This document shows, one piece after another, positions 35,227 to 44,520 of a stretch of 64,000 nucleotides of DNA. The stretch covers positions 1-64,000 of the forward strand of contig NZ_CAJFCN010000013.1 in NCBI RefSeq assembly GCF_904063055.1, given 5' to 3'. Source of the DNA: Pseudomonas paracarnis. GTDB taxonomy: Bacteria > Pseudomonadota > Gammaproteobacteria > Pseudomonadales > Pseudomonadaceae. The notes beneath the pieces were generated by a model. That model was given only the letters and a program-made list of their open reading frames with translations, had not been told where the DNA came from and did not search any database. A program made the position numbers and the translations under genes. The first letter of the stretch is position 1; each line of letters opens with the position of its first letter.

Positions 35227-35862
35227 TTACTTGGCAGCGCGTTCTTTGGCAATCAGTTGGTCAGCAACGTTGAGGGTCGCTTCAGGACCACCGGTGCTGC
35301 CCAGGTCGAAACGGTATTTGCCGTTGACGATCAGCGTGGGAACGCCTTGCACGCCGTACTTCTGCGCGAGTTCCTTGGCCTGTTTGATCTGGCCCTGGAT
35401 AGCGAAAGAGTTGAAGGTCGCCAGGAACTTGTCCTTGTCGACACCTTGAGTAGCAACGAAGTCAGCCATTTCGTCCGGTTTGGTCAGGCGCTTGCCCTGT
35501 TTCTGGATCGCTTCGAAGACGGCGTTGTGGACCTTGTGCTCAACACCCATGGCTTCCAGGGTCAGGAACAGTTGGCCGTGGGCGTCCCATGGGCCACCGA
35601 ACATGGCGGGAATGCGACGAAAGTTAACGTCCTTGGGCAGCTTTTCAGCCCATGGGTTGATAGTCGGCTCGAACGCGTAGCAATGCGGGCAACCGTACCA
35701 GAACAGCTCCACCACCTCGATCTTGCCGGGTACCGCAACCGGAACCGGATTAGACAGCTCAACATAGGTTTTACCGGCTTCAAGCGGCACATCGGCAGCT
35801 TGTGCGGTCATGCCGAAGAGGCTGGCAGTGACGAGAGCGGCGCTGAGGATCAGATTACGCAT
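35227..35862 (-). CDS. dsbA: Thiol:disulfide oxidoreductase DsbA
   Basis: 211 residues, with a signal peptide (about 1-22, ending AQA), a thioredoxin fold with a helical insertion and the active site CPHC (58-61), identical to DsbA. The cis-Pro region is GVPTLIV near 177. It introduces disulfides into periplasmic proteins. A bidirectional terminator (35957-35985) separates it from cytochrome c4 upstream. Confidence 0.95.
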   Translation of the reverse strand: MRNLILSAALVTASLFGMTAQAADVPLEAGKTYVELSNPVPVAVPGKIEVVELFWYGCPHCYAFEPTINPWAEKLPKDVNFRRIPAMFGGPWDAHGQLFLTLEAMGVEHKVHNAVFEAIQKQGKRLTKPDEMADFVATQGVDKDKFLATFNSFAIQGQIKQAKELAQKYGVQGVPTLIVNGKYRFDLGSTGGPEATLNVADQLIAKERAAK

Positions 35863-35956
35863 GCTTTACTCCTGGACAAATAAAGTCGCCTCACGCGACC
35901 TTTGTTGTGACAGGTCTACGCGGACATGAGTTCGTTAGTGTAACGGCAGCGGCCAC

Positions 35957-35985
35957 AAAAAAGGGCGGCCTGAGCCACCCTTTTT
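35957..35985. terminator. Terminator of the cytochrome c4 gene
   Basis: AAAAAGGG-GGC stem paired with GCC-CCCTTTTTT on the minus strand, with A- and T-runs on both sides so it can work in either direction. It lies 45 bp beyond the cytochrome c4 stop. Confidence 0.85.
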
Positions 35986-36029
35986 ATGCTTGCATCGCGG
36001 GATTAATCGAGCGTTAACGCCCAGCCCCG

Positions 36030-36656
36030 TCAGTGCAGGCCCTGGATATAACTGGAGAGGGCTGCGATGTCTTCGTCGCTCAGCTTGCGAGCGATGGTGC
36101 GCATAGTCATGGCGTCCCCATCGTTGGCCCGGCCGGCTTCTTCTTTGCGGAAGTCGGTCAACTGCTTGGCGATGTAGGTGGCGTGCTGGCCGCTCAGGTG
36201 CGGGAAGCCTGCGGCAGCGTTGCCTGCGCCATTGGGCGAGTGGCAACCGGTGCAGGCAGGCAAGCCTTTTTCCAGGTTACCGCCACGGAACAACTGCTCT
36301 CCGCGGGCGACCAGTTTAGGATCGGCAGCTCCCACGCTGCCCTTCTGGCTGGCAAAATACGCCGCGAGGTCCGCCAGGTCCTGATCGTTGAGATTGGTCA
36401 GCAGGCCGGTCATTTCCAGCACCGTGCGCTTGCCGTCCTTGATGTCGTGCATCTGCTTGCTCAGGTAACGTTCACCCTGGCCGGCCAGTTTGGGGAAGTT
36501 CGGCGCCGGGCTGTTACCATCCGGCCCGTGGCAGGCACCACACACGGCGGCCTTCGCTTGACCGGCAGTGGCATCACCTTTGACGGGGCCCTCTGCAGCG
36601 ACGGCAGCGCCTGTGATGCCCAAGGTCAACAGCAGACTCACGATCAGTTTGTTCAT
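36030..36656 (-). CDS. cc4: Di-heme cytochrome c4
   Basis: 208 residues, with a signal peptide (about 1-21, ending AVAA) and two cytochrome c domains. Heme sites are CGACH (39-43) and CTGCH (135-139), with methionine ligands in the KDGKRTVLEM and NDGDAMTMRT regions. It is a periplasmic electron carrier feeding terminal oxidases. The cytochrome c5 pseudogene lies directly upstream. Confidence 0.94.
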   Translation of the reverse strand: MNKLIVSLLLTLGITGAAVAAEGPVKGDATAGQAKAAVCGACHGPDGNSPAPNFPKLAGQGERYLSKQMHDIKDGKRTVLEMTGLLTNLNDQDLADLAAYFASQKGSVGAADPKLVARGEQLFRGGNLEKGLPACTGCHSPNGAGNAAAGFPHLSGQHATYIAKQLTDFRKEEAGRANDGDAMTMRTIARKLSDEDIAALSSYIQGLH

Positions 36657-36689
36657 CAGCTAATCCAACTACGGCTAAGGGTTTAAGAG

Positions 36690-36897
36690 TTATCTACCGG
36701 GTTTACTCACCACCAAATCAATGACGGCCTGGTAATCCTCAGTACTGCAGTCCATGCACAAACCACGCGGCGGCATTGCCTTGAAACCCTGGGTCACGCA
36801 CTGCGTCAGCCTGACCATGCAAACTCGGTTGATCCTGTGTAGCCTGAGCGCCGTAAAGCGGAATCAGGGCAGCAGAAGCGAGCAACCGTCGGTCCAT
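36690..36897 (-). pseudogene. Decayed cytochrome c5-type gene
   Basis: From ATG 36897 the frame gives a normal-looking signal peptide (MDRRLLASAALIPLYGAQA, then TQD) but continues into unrelated sequence. A second frame ending at TAA 36690-36692 encodes an intact cytochrome c5 C-terminus (GFKAMPPRGLCMDCSTEDY and onward), with the Met ligand and the two-cysteine loop typical of c5. The heme-attachment CxxCH and about 35-45 middle residues are gone, and the two pieces are in different frames. So an internal deletion with a frameshift has removed heme binding. P. aeruginosa has a small c-type cytochrome gene at this place (PA5491, from memory). Assembly error is the alternative. Confidence 0.78.
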
Positions 36898-37089
36898 ACA
36901 TCGACCTATTCAGGGTTTGAGAGCGTTTTGCGTTCTAATGCGCAATAAAGGTCTTTCGCTCCCGTGAACCTCATCCTTCGCTGGGACAAAGCACACACAA
37001 AATCTGCGGCATTATATACTGGCGCTACTGAAACGGAAACGACACCGCTTGCCGCACCCTTTCTCGGCACCGCCCACATCGGAAATCTC

Positions 37090-37731
37090 ATGCAACTCAA
37101 GAACCCCATCCTCGGCCTGTGCCAACAGTCCACCTTCATGCTCAGCGCCGCCAAAGTGGACCAATGCCCCGATGACGAGGGCTTTGAAGTCGCCTTTGCC
37201 GGCCGTTCCAACGCCGGTAAATCCAGCGCACTGAACACCCTGACTCACGCCAGCCTGGCGCGCACCTCGAAAACCCCGGGCCGCACGCAACTACTCAATT
37301 TCTTCAAGCTAGACGATGATCGGCGTCTGGTCGACCTGCCGGGCTACGGTTATGCAAAAGTACCTATCCCGCTGAAGCTGCACTGGCAGCGTCACCTTGA
37401 GGCTTACCTGGGTGGTCGCGAGAGTTTGAAGGGTTTGATTCTGATGATGGATATCCGTCATCCAATGACCGACTTCGACTTGCTGATGCTCGACTGGGCT
37501 GTCGCCAGCGGCATGCCGATGCACATTTTGCTGACCAAGGCCGACAAGCTCACCTACGGCGCAGCCAAGAACACCCTGCTCAAAGTGCAGTCCGAAATCC
37601 GTAAGGGCTGGGGCGATACCATCACGATTCAACTGTTCTCCGCCCCCAAGCGCATGGGCCTGGAAGAAGCCTACACCGTACTGGCCGGCTGGATGGAATT
37701 GGCGGACAAGGGCGCAGAAATCGCCGAATAA
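37090..37731 (+). CDS. engB: Ribosome biogenesis GTPase EngB (YihA/YsxC)
   Basis: 213 residues with the TRAFAC GTPase motifs in order: P-loop GRSNAGKSS (about 36-44), G2 threonine in KTPGRTQ, G3 DLPGYG and G4 TKAD. It acts in 50S subunit assembly. ATG 37090 ([10 protein letters not shown]) is used; earlier in-frame ATGs lack conserved sequence. It is convergent with the ErsA-like sRNA and polA. Confidence 0.94.
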   Translation: MQLKNPILGLCQQSTFMLSAAKVDQCPDDEGFEVAFAGRSNAGKSSALNTLTHASLARTSKTPGRTQLLNFFKLDDDRRLVDLPGYGYAKVPIPLKLHWQRHLEAYLGGRESLKGLILMMDIRHPMTDFDLLMLDWAVASGMPMHILLTKADKLTYGAAKNTLLKVQSEIRKGWGDTITIQLFSAPKRMGLEEAYTVLAGWMELADKGAEIAE

Positions 37732-37744
37732 CTTTTCTGCGGGC

Positions 37745-37876
37745 AAAAAAAACCCCGGACTTCTTTTGGGGAGGGGAAGTTCGGGGTTCAAGTTCCGGAC
37801 CGCTAGGGCGGGGTCCGGAATTATCTGCCAACACTTAACACAACATAGGAGCATTGAAGGGCTTCACCACCCATTC
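37745..37876 (-). ncRNA. ersA: ErsA-like small RNA
   Basis: Between engB and polA, on the polA strand. Expected transcript start is about 37876, 7 nt after the -10 of the AlgU-type promoter at 37883-37910. The RNA has a 9-bp hairpin TTCCGGACC/GGTCCGGAA (37793-37820). It ends in a strong terminator, stem GACTTC...GAAGT(C) within 37751-37788, followed by eight T residues (37745-37752). This gives about 132 nt, the length reported for P. aeruginosa ErsA, an AlgU-dependent sRNA in the same intergenic position. The loops are C-rich (CCCCTCCCC), as expected for an Hfq-dependent seed. The identity rests on position, promoter and length, not on an alignment. Confidence 0.82.
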
Positions 37877-37882
37877 AGTAAC

Positions 37883-37910
37883 TCTGAGTGGCAGTTCACA
37901 GGTTAAGTTC
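37883..37910 (-). promoter_or_regulatory. AlgU (sigma-22)-type promoter of the ErsA-like sRNA
   Basis: Minus strand: GAACTT (37905-37910), 17-bp spacer, TCAGA (37883-37887), matching the GAACTT-N16/17-TCnGA envelope-stress consensus. Confidence 0.8.
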
Positions 37911-38002
37911 CGACAGGCTCAAAAAACTATTGGAAATAACTGACCCCCGTTTGCGCTCTAAACCGCTTCGCCACCACTCGCGATGATGGCAAAGCCGCAG
38001 AA

Positions 38003-40798
38003 TCAGTGCGCCTCGTCCCAGTTATCGCCTACGCCTACGTCCACCACCAAAGGCACGTCCAACTGCGCCGCCGCGCTCATATGCTCGCGAATCTTCTCGC
38101 TGACCTGCGCGACCAAGTCTTCACGCACCTCCAGCACCAATTCGTCGTGCACTTGAAGGATAACCTTGGCATCCAGGCCCGACTCGGTCAGCCAGTTATC
38201 CACCTGCACCATGGCTTTCTTGATGATGTCCGCTGCCGTGCCCTGCATCGGCGCGTTGATCGCCGTGCGCTCGGCCGCCGCGCGCTCTTGGGGCTTGTTG
38301 GAGTTGATATCCGGCAAGTACAGCCGTCGTCCGAAGAACGTTTCGACATACCCCTGATCCGCCGCCTGGGCGCGGGTGCGCTCCATGTATTCGCGCACCC
38401 CTGGGTAGCGGGCGAAGTACACATCGATGTAAGCCTTGGCGGTCTTGGTATCGACGCCGATGTCCTTACCCAGCTTCTGGGCGCCCATGCCGTAAATCAG
38501 GCCGAAGTTGATCGCCTTGGCGCTGCGGCGCTGGTTGGACGTGACCTCATTCAACTCGACCTTGAACACTTCGGCCGCCGTGGCCGTATGCACGTCCAGG
38601 TCATTGCGGAAGGCGTTCATCAAGCCTTCGTCCTTGGACAAATGCGCCATGATCCGCAGCTCGATCTGCGAATAGTCCGCCGCTAGTAGCTTGTAACCCT
38701 TGGGCGCGACAAACGCCTGGCGAATGCGCCGTCCCTCGGCGGTGCGCACCGGGATGTTCTGCAGGTTCGGATCGCTGGAGGACAAGCGCCCGGTCGCCGC
38801 GACGGCCTGATGGTAGGACGTATGAATACGCCCGGTACGCGGGTTGATCTGTTCCGGCAGGCGGTCGGTATAGGTACTTTTGAGCTTGCTCATGCTGCGG
38901 TACTGCATGAGTACCTTGGGCAGCGGGAAATCATCCTCGGCCAGTTTGGCCAGTACTTCCTCAGCCGTGGATGCCTGGCCCTTGCCGGTTTTCTTCAGCA
39001 CCGGCATGCCGAGCTTCTCGTACAGGATCGCCCCGAGCTGCTTGGGCGAACCCAGGTTGAATTCTTCACCGGCGATCTCGTACGCCTGGCGCTCCAGCTC
39101 GACCATCTTGTTACCCAGCTCGATGCTCTGGATGCCGAGCAGGTCCTTGTCTACCAGTGCGCCCTGGCGCTCGATGCGTGCCAGCACCGGCACCAGCGGG
39201 ATCTCGATGTCCGTCAGCACACTGGCCAGGGTCGGGATCGCGGCCAGTTGCGCGTACAAGTGTTGATGCAGGCGCAAGGTCACGTCGGCATCTTCGGCCG
39301 CGTAGGGGCCGGCTTGCTCAAGGGCGATCTGGTCGAACGTGAGTTGCTTTGCACCTTTGCCGGCGATGTCCTGGAAGCTGACCGTGTCGTGGTCCAGGTA
39401 CTTCTTCGCCAGACTGTCCATATCGTGCCGCGTCGCGGTGGAATTGAGCACGTAGGATTCAAGCATGGTGTCGAAGGCGATGCCGCGCACGGTAATGCCC
39501 TGGGCAGGGTCGCCGCCAATGGCGCAGTTGGCCAGGATGTTCATATCGAACTTGGCGTGCTGGCCCACCTTGAGTTTGGTCGGGTCTTCCAGCAGCGGTT
39601 TCAGGGCCAGCAGCACGGTGTCGCGGTCCAATTGATCCGGCGCGCCGATATAGGAATGGGTCAGCGGGATGTAGGCGGCTTCATGGGGCTGCACAGCAAA
39701 CGAGACCCCGACCAATTGCGCCTGCTGGGCGTCGATGCCGGTGGTTTCGGTGTCGAAAGCAAACAACGGCGCATCGTGGAGTTTTTTCAGCCACACGTCG
39801 AAGGTGGCTTGGTCCAGAATGGTGGTGTAAACCGCCTCTACCGGTACCGATATAACAGCCTCGACCGGCATTTCGGCGGCAGGCGCAACTTCGCTCGCCG
39901 ATTTGAGCTCGACACGCTTGGCATCGCGCTGGATCTCGTCGTACCAGCTTTTGAACTCAAGCAGCGTGTACAGCTCCAGCAGCTTTTCGCGATCCGGTTC
40001 GATCAGGTGCAAATCATCCAACCCGATATCCAGCGGCACATCGATCTTGATCGTCGCCAACTGATAAGACAGGAATGCCATCTCCTTATGCTCTTCCAGC
40101 TTGGCCGGCAGGGTCTTGGCCCCACGGATAGGCAGGGTCGGCACAATATCCAGCTGCTCATAAAGCTCTTTGAGGCCGCCATTGACCCCTACCAGCAAGC
40201 CGGAGGCGGTCTTGGGGCCAATGCCCGGAACGCCGGGAATGTTGTCGGACGAATCCCCCATCAACGCCAGATAGTCGATGATCTGCTCCGGAGCGACACC
40301 GAATTTCTCCTTAACGCCCTCGATGTCCATCGAGCTACCGGTCATGGTGTTGACCAAGGTAATGTGGCCGTCCACCAACTGCGCCATGTCTTTGTCACCG
40401 GTCGAGATCACCACCGGGCGGCTGGCGGCCGCGCTGCTGCGGGCCAGAGTGCCGATCACGTCATCGGCCTCAACGCCCTCGACGCACAGCAACGGGAAGC
40501 CAAGAGCGATCACGCTTTGATGCAGCGGCTCGATCTGCAGGCGCATGTCATCGGGCATGCTCGGGCGGTTGGCTTTGTATTCGGCGTACATCTCATCGCG
40601 AAACGTCCCACCCTTGGCGTCGAAAACCACGGCAAATGGGCTGTCCGGGTACTGCTTGCGCAGGCTTTTGAGCATGTTCAACACGCCCTTGACCGCACCG
40701 GTGGGCAGGCCTTTGGAGGTGGTCAGCGGTGGCAGCGCGTGGAAGGCGCGGTACAGATAAGAAGAACCGTCCACCAGGACGAGGGGCGCTTGGCTCAT
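38003..40798 (-). CDS. polA: DNA polymerase I
   Basis: 931 residues with all three domains: 5'-3' flap nuclease (about 1-290, VDGSSYLYRAFHAL start), 3'-5' exonuclease (about 320-510, intact FDTETTG with Asp/Glu metal ligands) and polymerase (about 540-931). The polymerase shows motif A AADYSQIELR, the finger helix RRSAKAINFGLIYG and motif C QVHDELVLEV. ATG 40798 (MSQAPLVLVDGSS) is used; a TTG four codons upstream is possible. It functions in Okazaki fragment processing and repair. The downstream position of the ErsA-like sRNA parallels spf after polA in E. coli. Confidence 0.97.
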   Translation of the reverse strand: MSQAPLVLVDGSSYLYRAFHALPPLTTSKGLPTGAVKGVLNMLKSLRKQYPDSPFAVVFDAKGGTFRDEMYAEYKANRPSMPDDMRLQIEPLHQSVIALGFPLLCVEGVEADDVIGTLARSSAAASRPVVISTGDKDMAQLVDGHITLVNTMTGSSMDIEGVKEKFGVAPEQIIDYLALMGDSSDNIPGVPGIGPKTASGLLVGVNGGLKELYEQLDIVPTLPIRGAKTLPAKLEEHKEMAFLSYQLATIKIDVPLDIGLDDLHLIEPDREKLLELYTLLEFKSWYDEIQRDAKRVELKSASEVAPAAEMPVEAVISVPVEAVYTTILDQATFDVWLKKLHDAPLFAFDTETTGIDAQQAQLVGVSFAVQPHEAAYIPLTHSYIGAPDQLDRDTVLLALKPLLEDPTKLKVGQHAKFDMNILANCAIGGDPAQGITVRGIAFDTMLESYVLNSTATRHDMDSLAKKYLDHDTVSFQDIAGKGAKQLTFDQIALEQAGPYAAEDADVTLRLHQHLYAQLAAIPTLASVLTDIEIPLVPVLARIERQGALVDKDLLGIQSIELGNKMVELERQAYEIAGEEFNLGSPKQLGAILYEKLGMPVLKKTGKGQASTAEEVLAKLAEDDFPLPKVLMQYRSMSKLKSTYTDRLPEQINPRTGRIHTSYHQAVAATGRLSSSDPNLQNIPVRTAEGRRIRQAFVAPKGYKLLAADYSQIELRIMAHLSKDEGLMNAFRNDLDVHTATAAEVFKVELNEVTSNQRRSAKAINFGLIYGMGAQKLGKDIGVDTKTAKAYIDVYFARYPGVREYMERTRAQAADQGYVETFFGRRLYLPDINSNKPQERAAAERTAINAPMQGTAADIIKKAMVQVDNWLTESGLDAKVILQVHDELVLEVREDLVAQVSEKIREHMSAAAQLDVPLVVDVGVGDNWDEAH

Positions 40799-40872
40799 GA
40801 GCAGGATCAACCTTTTCGGCGGGTCAGGCGCTAGAATAGCCGGACCAATGAAAACAAAGGGACAAGGTTATC

Positions 40873-41163
40873 ATGCGTACATTCAATCGCCTGCTGTTGA
40901 CCGGTTTGATTGCACTCGCTCCGATGGCTGCCACGGCGGCAGACAGTGCCCCTGGAGGTGATCCGGAAGTTACCATTCGCACGGAAGGCGACAAAACCAT
41001 CCAGGAATACCGCCAAAACGGCTTTCTGTACGCAATCAAAGTCACCCCGAAGGGCGCACCACCGTACTTTCTGGTACGTGCGGACGGCACCGACGCGAAC
41101 TTCATCCGCTCTGACCAGCCGGATATGCTGATCCCGTCATGGAAGATCTTCGAATGGAAATGA
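40873..41163 (+). CDS. DUF2782 domain-containing secreted protein
   Basis: 96 residues, with a signal peptide (about 1-22, ending TAA) and a compact DUF2782 domain (EVTIRTEGDKTIQEYRQNG; PPYFLVRADG; PSWKIFEW). It is divergent from polA and 56 bp before thrB, as in other pseudomonads. Function unknown. A GC hairpin (41180-41200) lies between it and thrB without a T-run. Confidence 0.88.
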   Translation: MRTFNRLLLTGLIALAPMAATAADSAPGGDPEVTIRTEGDKTIQEYRQNGFLYAIKVTPKGAPPYFLVRADGTDANFIRSDQPDMLIPSWKIFEWK

Positions 41164-41219
41164 TTTCTTATTTTTAACCGGCGCTGCCCACCGCAGCGCC
41201 CGTAACGGCAGTTTTAACC

Positions 41220-42173
41220 ATGTCTGTGTTCACCCCCCTGGCTCGGCCCGAGCTGGAAACCTTTCTCGCCCCTTACGGGCTCGGCCGCCTGCTTGATTTC
41301 CAGGGGATTGCCGCCGGCAGCGAAAACACCAATTTCTTTATCAGCCTGGAACAGGGTGAATTCGTCCTGACCCTGGTTGAGCGTGGCCCGGTGGCAGAAA
41401 TGCCGTTCTTCATCGAACTGCTTGACGTGCTCCACGACGCCGACCTGCCTGTGCCGTACGCCCTGCGTACCACCGACGGCATCGCTTTGCGCGAACTCAA
41501 GGGCAAACCGGCCTTGCTGCAACCGCGCCTGGCGGGCAAGCACATCAAGGAGGCCAATGCGCAGCATTGCGCCCAGGTTGGCGAACTGCTCGGCCACCTG
41601 CACTTGGCCACCCAGGGCGAAAAGGTACTTGAACGCAAGACCGACCGCGGCCTGGCGTGGATGCTCAGCGAGGGCGCGCAGCTTATTTCGCACCTCAACG
41701 AGGCCCAGCAACGCCTGTTGCGCGATGCGCTGGCCGAGATCGACGCTCACAAGGCTGACATCCTTGGCCTGCCACGAGCGAATGTGCACGCCGATCTGTT
41801 TCGCGATAACGCAATGTTTGAAGGCACGCACCTGACGGGCCTGATCGACTTCTACAACGCCTGTTCGGGGCCGATGCTCTACGACGTGGCAATCGCCTTG
41901 AATGACTGGTGCTCGGATGTCGATGGCGTGATTGACGGTCACCGTGCCCGGGCGCTGCTGGGCGCTTACGCGGGGCTACGAGCGTTTACCGCGAAGGAAG
42001 CCGAGCTATGGCCGACCATGCTGCGCGTGGCGTGCGTACGGTTCTGGCTGTCCCGGCTGATCGCGGCCGAGTCATTTGCCGGGCAGGATGTGTTGATTCA
42101 CGACCCGGCTGAGTTCGAGCATCGCCTGGCGCAGCGTCAGCAGGTCACGCTCCACCTACCGTTCGCGCTTTAA
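41220..42173 (+). CDS. thrB: Homoserine kinase (ThrB, phosphotransferase-fold type)
   Basis: 317 residues of the choline/aminoglycoside kinase fold, the homoserine kinase type found in pseudomonads (not the GHMP type of E. coli). The catalytic loop is NVHADLFRDN (about 184-193), followed by GLIDFYNACSG with the metal-binding Asp. The N-terminal AAGSENTNFF region forms the ATP loop. It makes O-phosphohomoserine for threonine. A REP doublet follows. Confidence 0.92.
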   Translation: MSVFTPLARPELETFLAPYGLGRLLDFQGIAAGSENTNFFISLEQGEFVLTLVERGPVAEMPFFIELLDVLHDADLPVPYALRTTDGIALRELKGKPALLQPRLAGKHIKEANAQHCAQVGELLGHLHLATQGEKVLERKTDRGLAWMLSEGAQLISHLNEAQQRLLRDALAEIDAHKADILGLPRANVHADLFRDNAMFEGTHLTGLIDFYNACSGPMLYDVAIALNDWCSDVDGVIDGHRARALLGAYAGLRAFTAKEAELWPTMLRVACVRFWLSRLIAAESFAGQDVLIHDPAEFEHRLAQRQQVTLHLPFAL

Positions 42174-42191
42174 AAGACCGACTCGGTCAAT

Positions 42192-42260
42192 GTGGGAGCT
42201 GGCTTGCTGCGATAGCGGTATCGACTGACACACCGCTATCGCGGGCAAGCCCGCTCCCAC
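42192..42260. repeat. REP doublet (REPIN), hybrid arms
   Basis: Left arm GTGGGAGCTGGCTTGC-TGCGATAGCGG (one C deleted); right arm CCGCTATCGCGGGCAAGCCCGCTCCCAC. The two arms belong to different REP variants (AGCTGGCTTGCC and AGCGGGCTTGCC). It lies between the convergent thrB and znuA. Confidence 0.9.
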
Positions 42261-42279
42261 AGGAGTTTTGTGTTACCTG

Positions 42280-43200
42280 TTAGAGCGACTCCAGGCAACC
42301 GGCCAGATCATTGCCGAGTTTTTCCAGCACCTGCTCATAACCCTGCGCGGTAGCCGGCGTATAGCCACCCAACGCATCCAATTCCGCCAACTTCACCGGC
42401 AACCCGGCCACCAGGGTTTCGGCCAAGCGAGGTCGCAACGGCGGCTCGCTAAACACGCAAGTCTTGCCCACTTCCTGCAAACGCGCGCGCATCGCCGCTA
42501 CGTGCTGCGCGCCCGGCTGCACTTCGGCGGCCACGCTGAACACGCCAGCATGCTTCAAACCGTACGCCTCTTCGAAGTAATCAAAGGCTTCGTGGAACAC
42601 GAAGTATGGTTTGCCATCAACGCCCGCCAAACGCTGCTTCAGGCGCGCATCCAGCGCGTTCAGGCGTTCTTCGAAGGCCTTCGCATTGCTCTGATAACGC
42701 TCGGCATTGGCTGGGTCGGCAGCGCTCAGATCGGCCGCCATCCGAGCGGCGATCACACGTGCATTGACCGTGGACAGCCACAGGTGCGCATCCACACTGC
42801 CTGGGCGGTGATCATGGTCATGTTCGTCGGCTTCATCGGCATGTGAATGGCTATCTTCGCCGAAGATGCGCAGTTTCATGCCTGGCAGGTCCTGCACGGC
42901 CACCGTTGGCGCCGTACGGCCTTTGAGCACACGCGGCAAAAACGTTTCCATGTCCGGCCCGATCCAGTACAGCAGGTCCACCGACTGCACACGCCGTACG
43001 TCGGATGGGCGTAAAGCGAAGTTGTGCGGCGACGCCCCCGGCGGCAGCAATACCTCTGGAACAGCCACGCCGTCCTGCACGGCAGCGGCAATCAGTTGCA
43101 ACGGCTTGATGCTCGTCAGTACCTTGACCTCGGCCTGAGCGGCACCCGCAACGAACAAACTGGTGACAAATACGACAAAAACGGGAAAAAGTCGGGACAC
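42280..43200 (-). CDS. znuA: Zinc ABC transporter substrate-binding protein ZnuA
   Basis: 306 residues from GTG 43200, which directly begins a signal peptide (about 1-23, ending AQA). Longer in-frame starts (ATG 43269) would overlap the zur start. Zinc ligands include His59 in GASPHNF, then a His/Asp-rich loop (116-131), then DAHLWL and FHEAFDYF with further histidines. It captures zinc in the periplasm for ZnuBC. It is divergent from zur across 67 bp holding a candidate Zur box. Confidence 0.92.
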   Translation of the reverse strand: MSRLFPVFVVFVTSLFVAGAAQAEVKVLTSIKPLQLIAAAVQDGVAVPEVLLPPGASPHNFALRPSDVRRVQSVDLLYWIGPDMETFLPRVLKGRTAPTVAVQDLPGMKLRIFGEDSHSHADEADEHDHDHRPGSVDAHLWLSTVNARVIAARMAADLSAADPANAERYQSNAKAFEERLNALDARLKQRLAGVDGKPYFVFHEAFDYFEEAYGLKHAGVFSVAAEVQPGAQHVAAMRARLQEVGKTCVFSEPPLRPRLAETLVAGLPVKLAELDALGGYTPATAQGYEQVLEKLGNDLAGCLESL

Positions 43201-43227
43201 GATGACCACTCGATGGCGTAGGAACGG

Positions 43228-43240
43228 GTAACATAATAAC
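43228..43240. promoter_or_regulatory. Candidate Zur operator
   Basis: GTAACATAATAAC in the znuA-zur spacer matches the gammaproteobacterial Zur core GTTATATTATAAC at 10 of 13 positions. Position between the two divergent zinc-uptake units is where Zur would repress both. Confidence 0.55.
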
Positions 43241-43267
43241 GTCTCTATCAAATATCTGTCGCCGCTC

Positions 43268-43749
43268 ATGCCTAAAACACCGCTTGCCAGCCGTCCCCAC
43301 GACCACTCTCACTGCGTGCACACCGCATTGTCAGAGGCCGACACCCTGTGCGCAAAGAAAGGCTTGCGCCTGACTGCCTTGCGTCGCCGGGTGCTGGAGC
43401 TGGTGTGGCAGAGCCACAAGCCTTTGGGCGCGTACGACATTCTGGGCGTCCTCAGCGAGCAGGACGGCCGCCGCGCCGCGCCGCCCACCGTTTACCGTGC
43501 GTTGGATTTCCTGCTGGAAAACGGCCTGGTGCACCGTATCGCCTCGCTTAACGCCTTTGTCGGTTGCAACCACCCGGAGCACGCGCATCAGGGCCAGTTC
43601 TTGATCTGCCGCGAGTGCCACGCCGCCATTGAGCTTGAACAAAAAAGCATCAGCGACGCCATTATCAAAAGCTCTGCCGACGTCGGCTTCAAGGTCGAAG
43701 GGCAAACGGTCGAAGTGGTCGGCCTGTGCGCAGGCTGCCAGGGGGTTTG

Positions 43750-43750
<1 letters not shown>
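43268..43750 (+). CDS. zur: Zinc uptake regulator Zur (Fur family)
   Basis: 160 residues: N-terminal winged helix (about 25-90; [13 protein letters not shown] and [18 protein letters not shown]), then a dimerisation/metal domain with ICRECH and CAGC forming the structural Cys4 zinc site. It is known as np20 in P. aeruginosa. It is first in zur-znuC-znuB, with the stop overlapping the znuC start by one base, so its own level should fall with repression. Confidence 0.94.

Positions 43751-44512
<762 letters not shown>

Positions 44513-44520
<8 letters not shown>

Noticed and set aside
38810-40834. 674-codon frame antisense to polA, and similar long antisense frames over pntB, citM, katE, coxA and coxB
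   Set aside because: All lie opposite well-identified genes, in the frame expected from high-GC third positions; none has family motifs.
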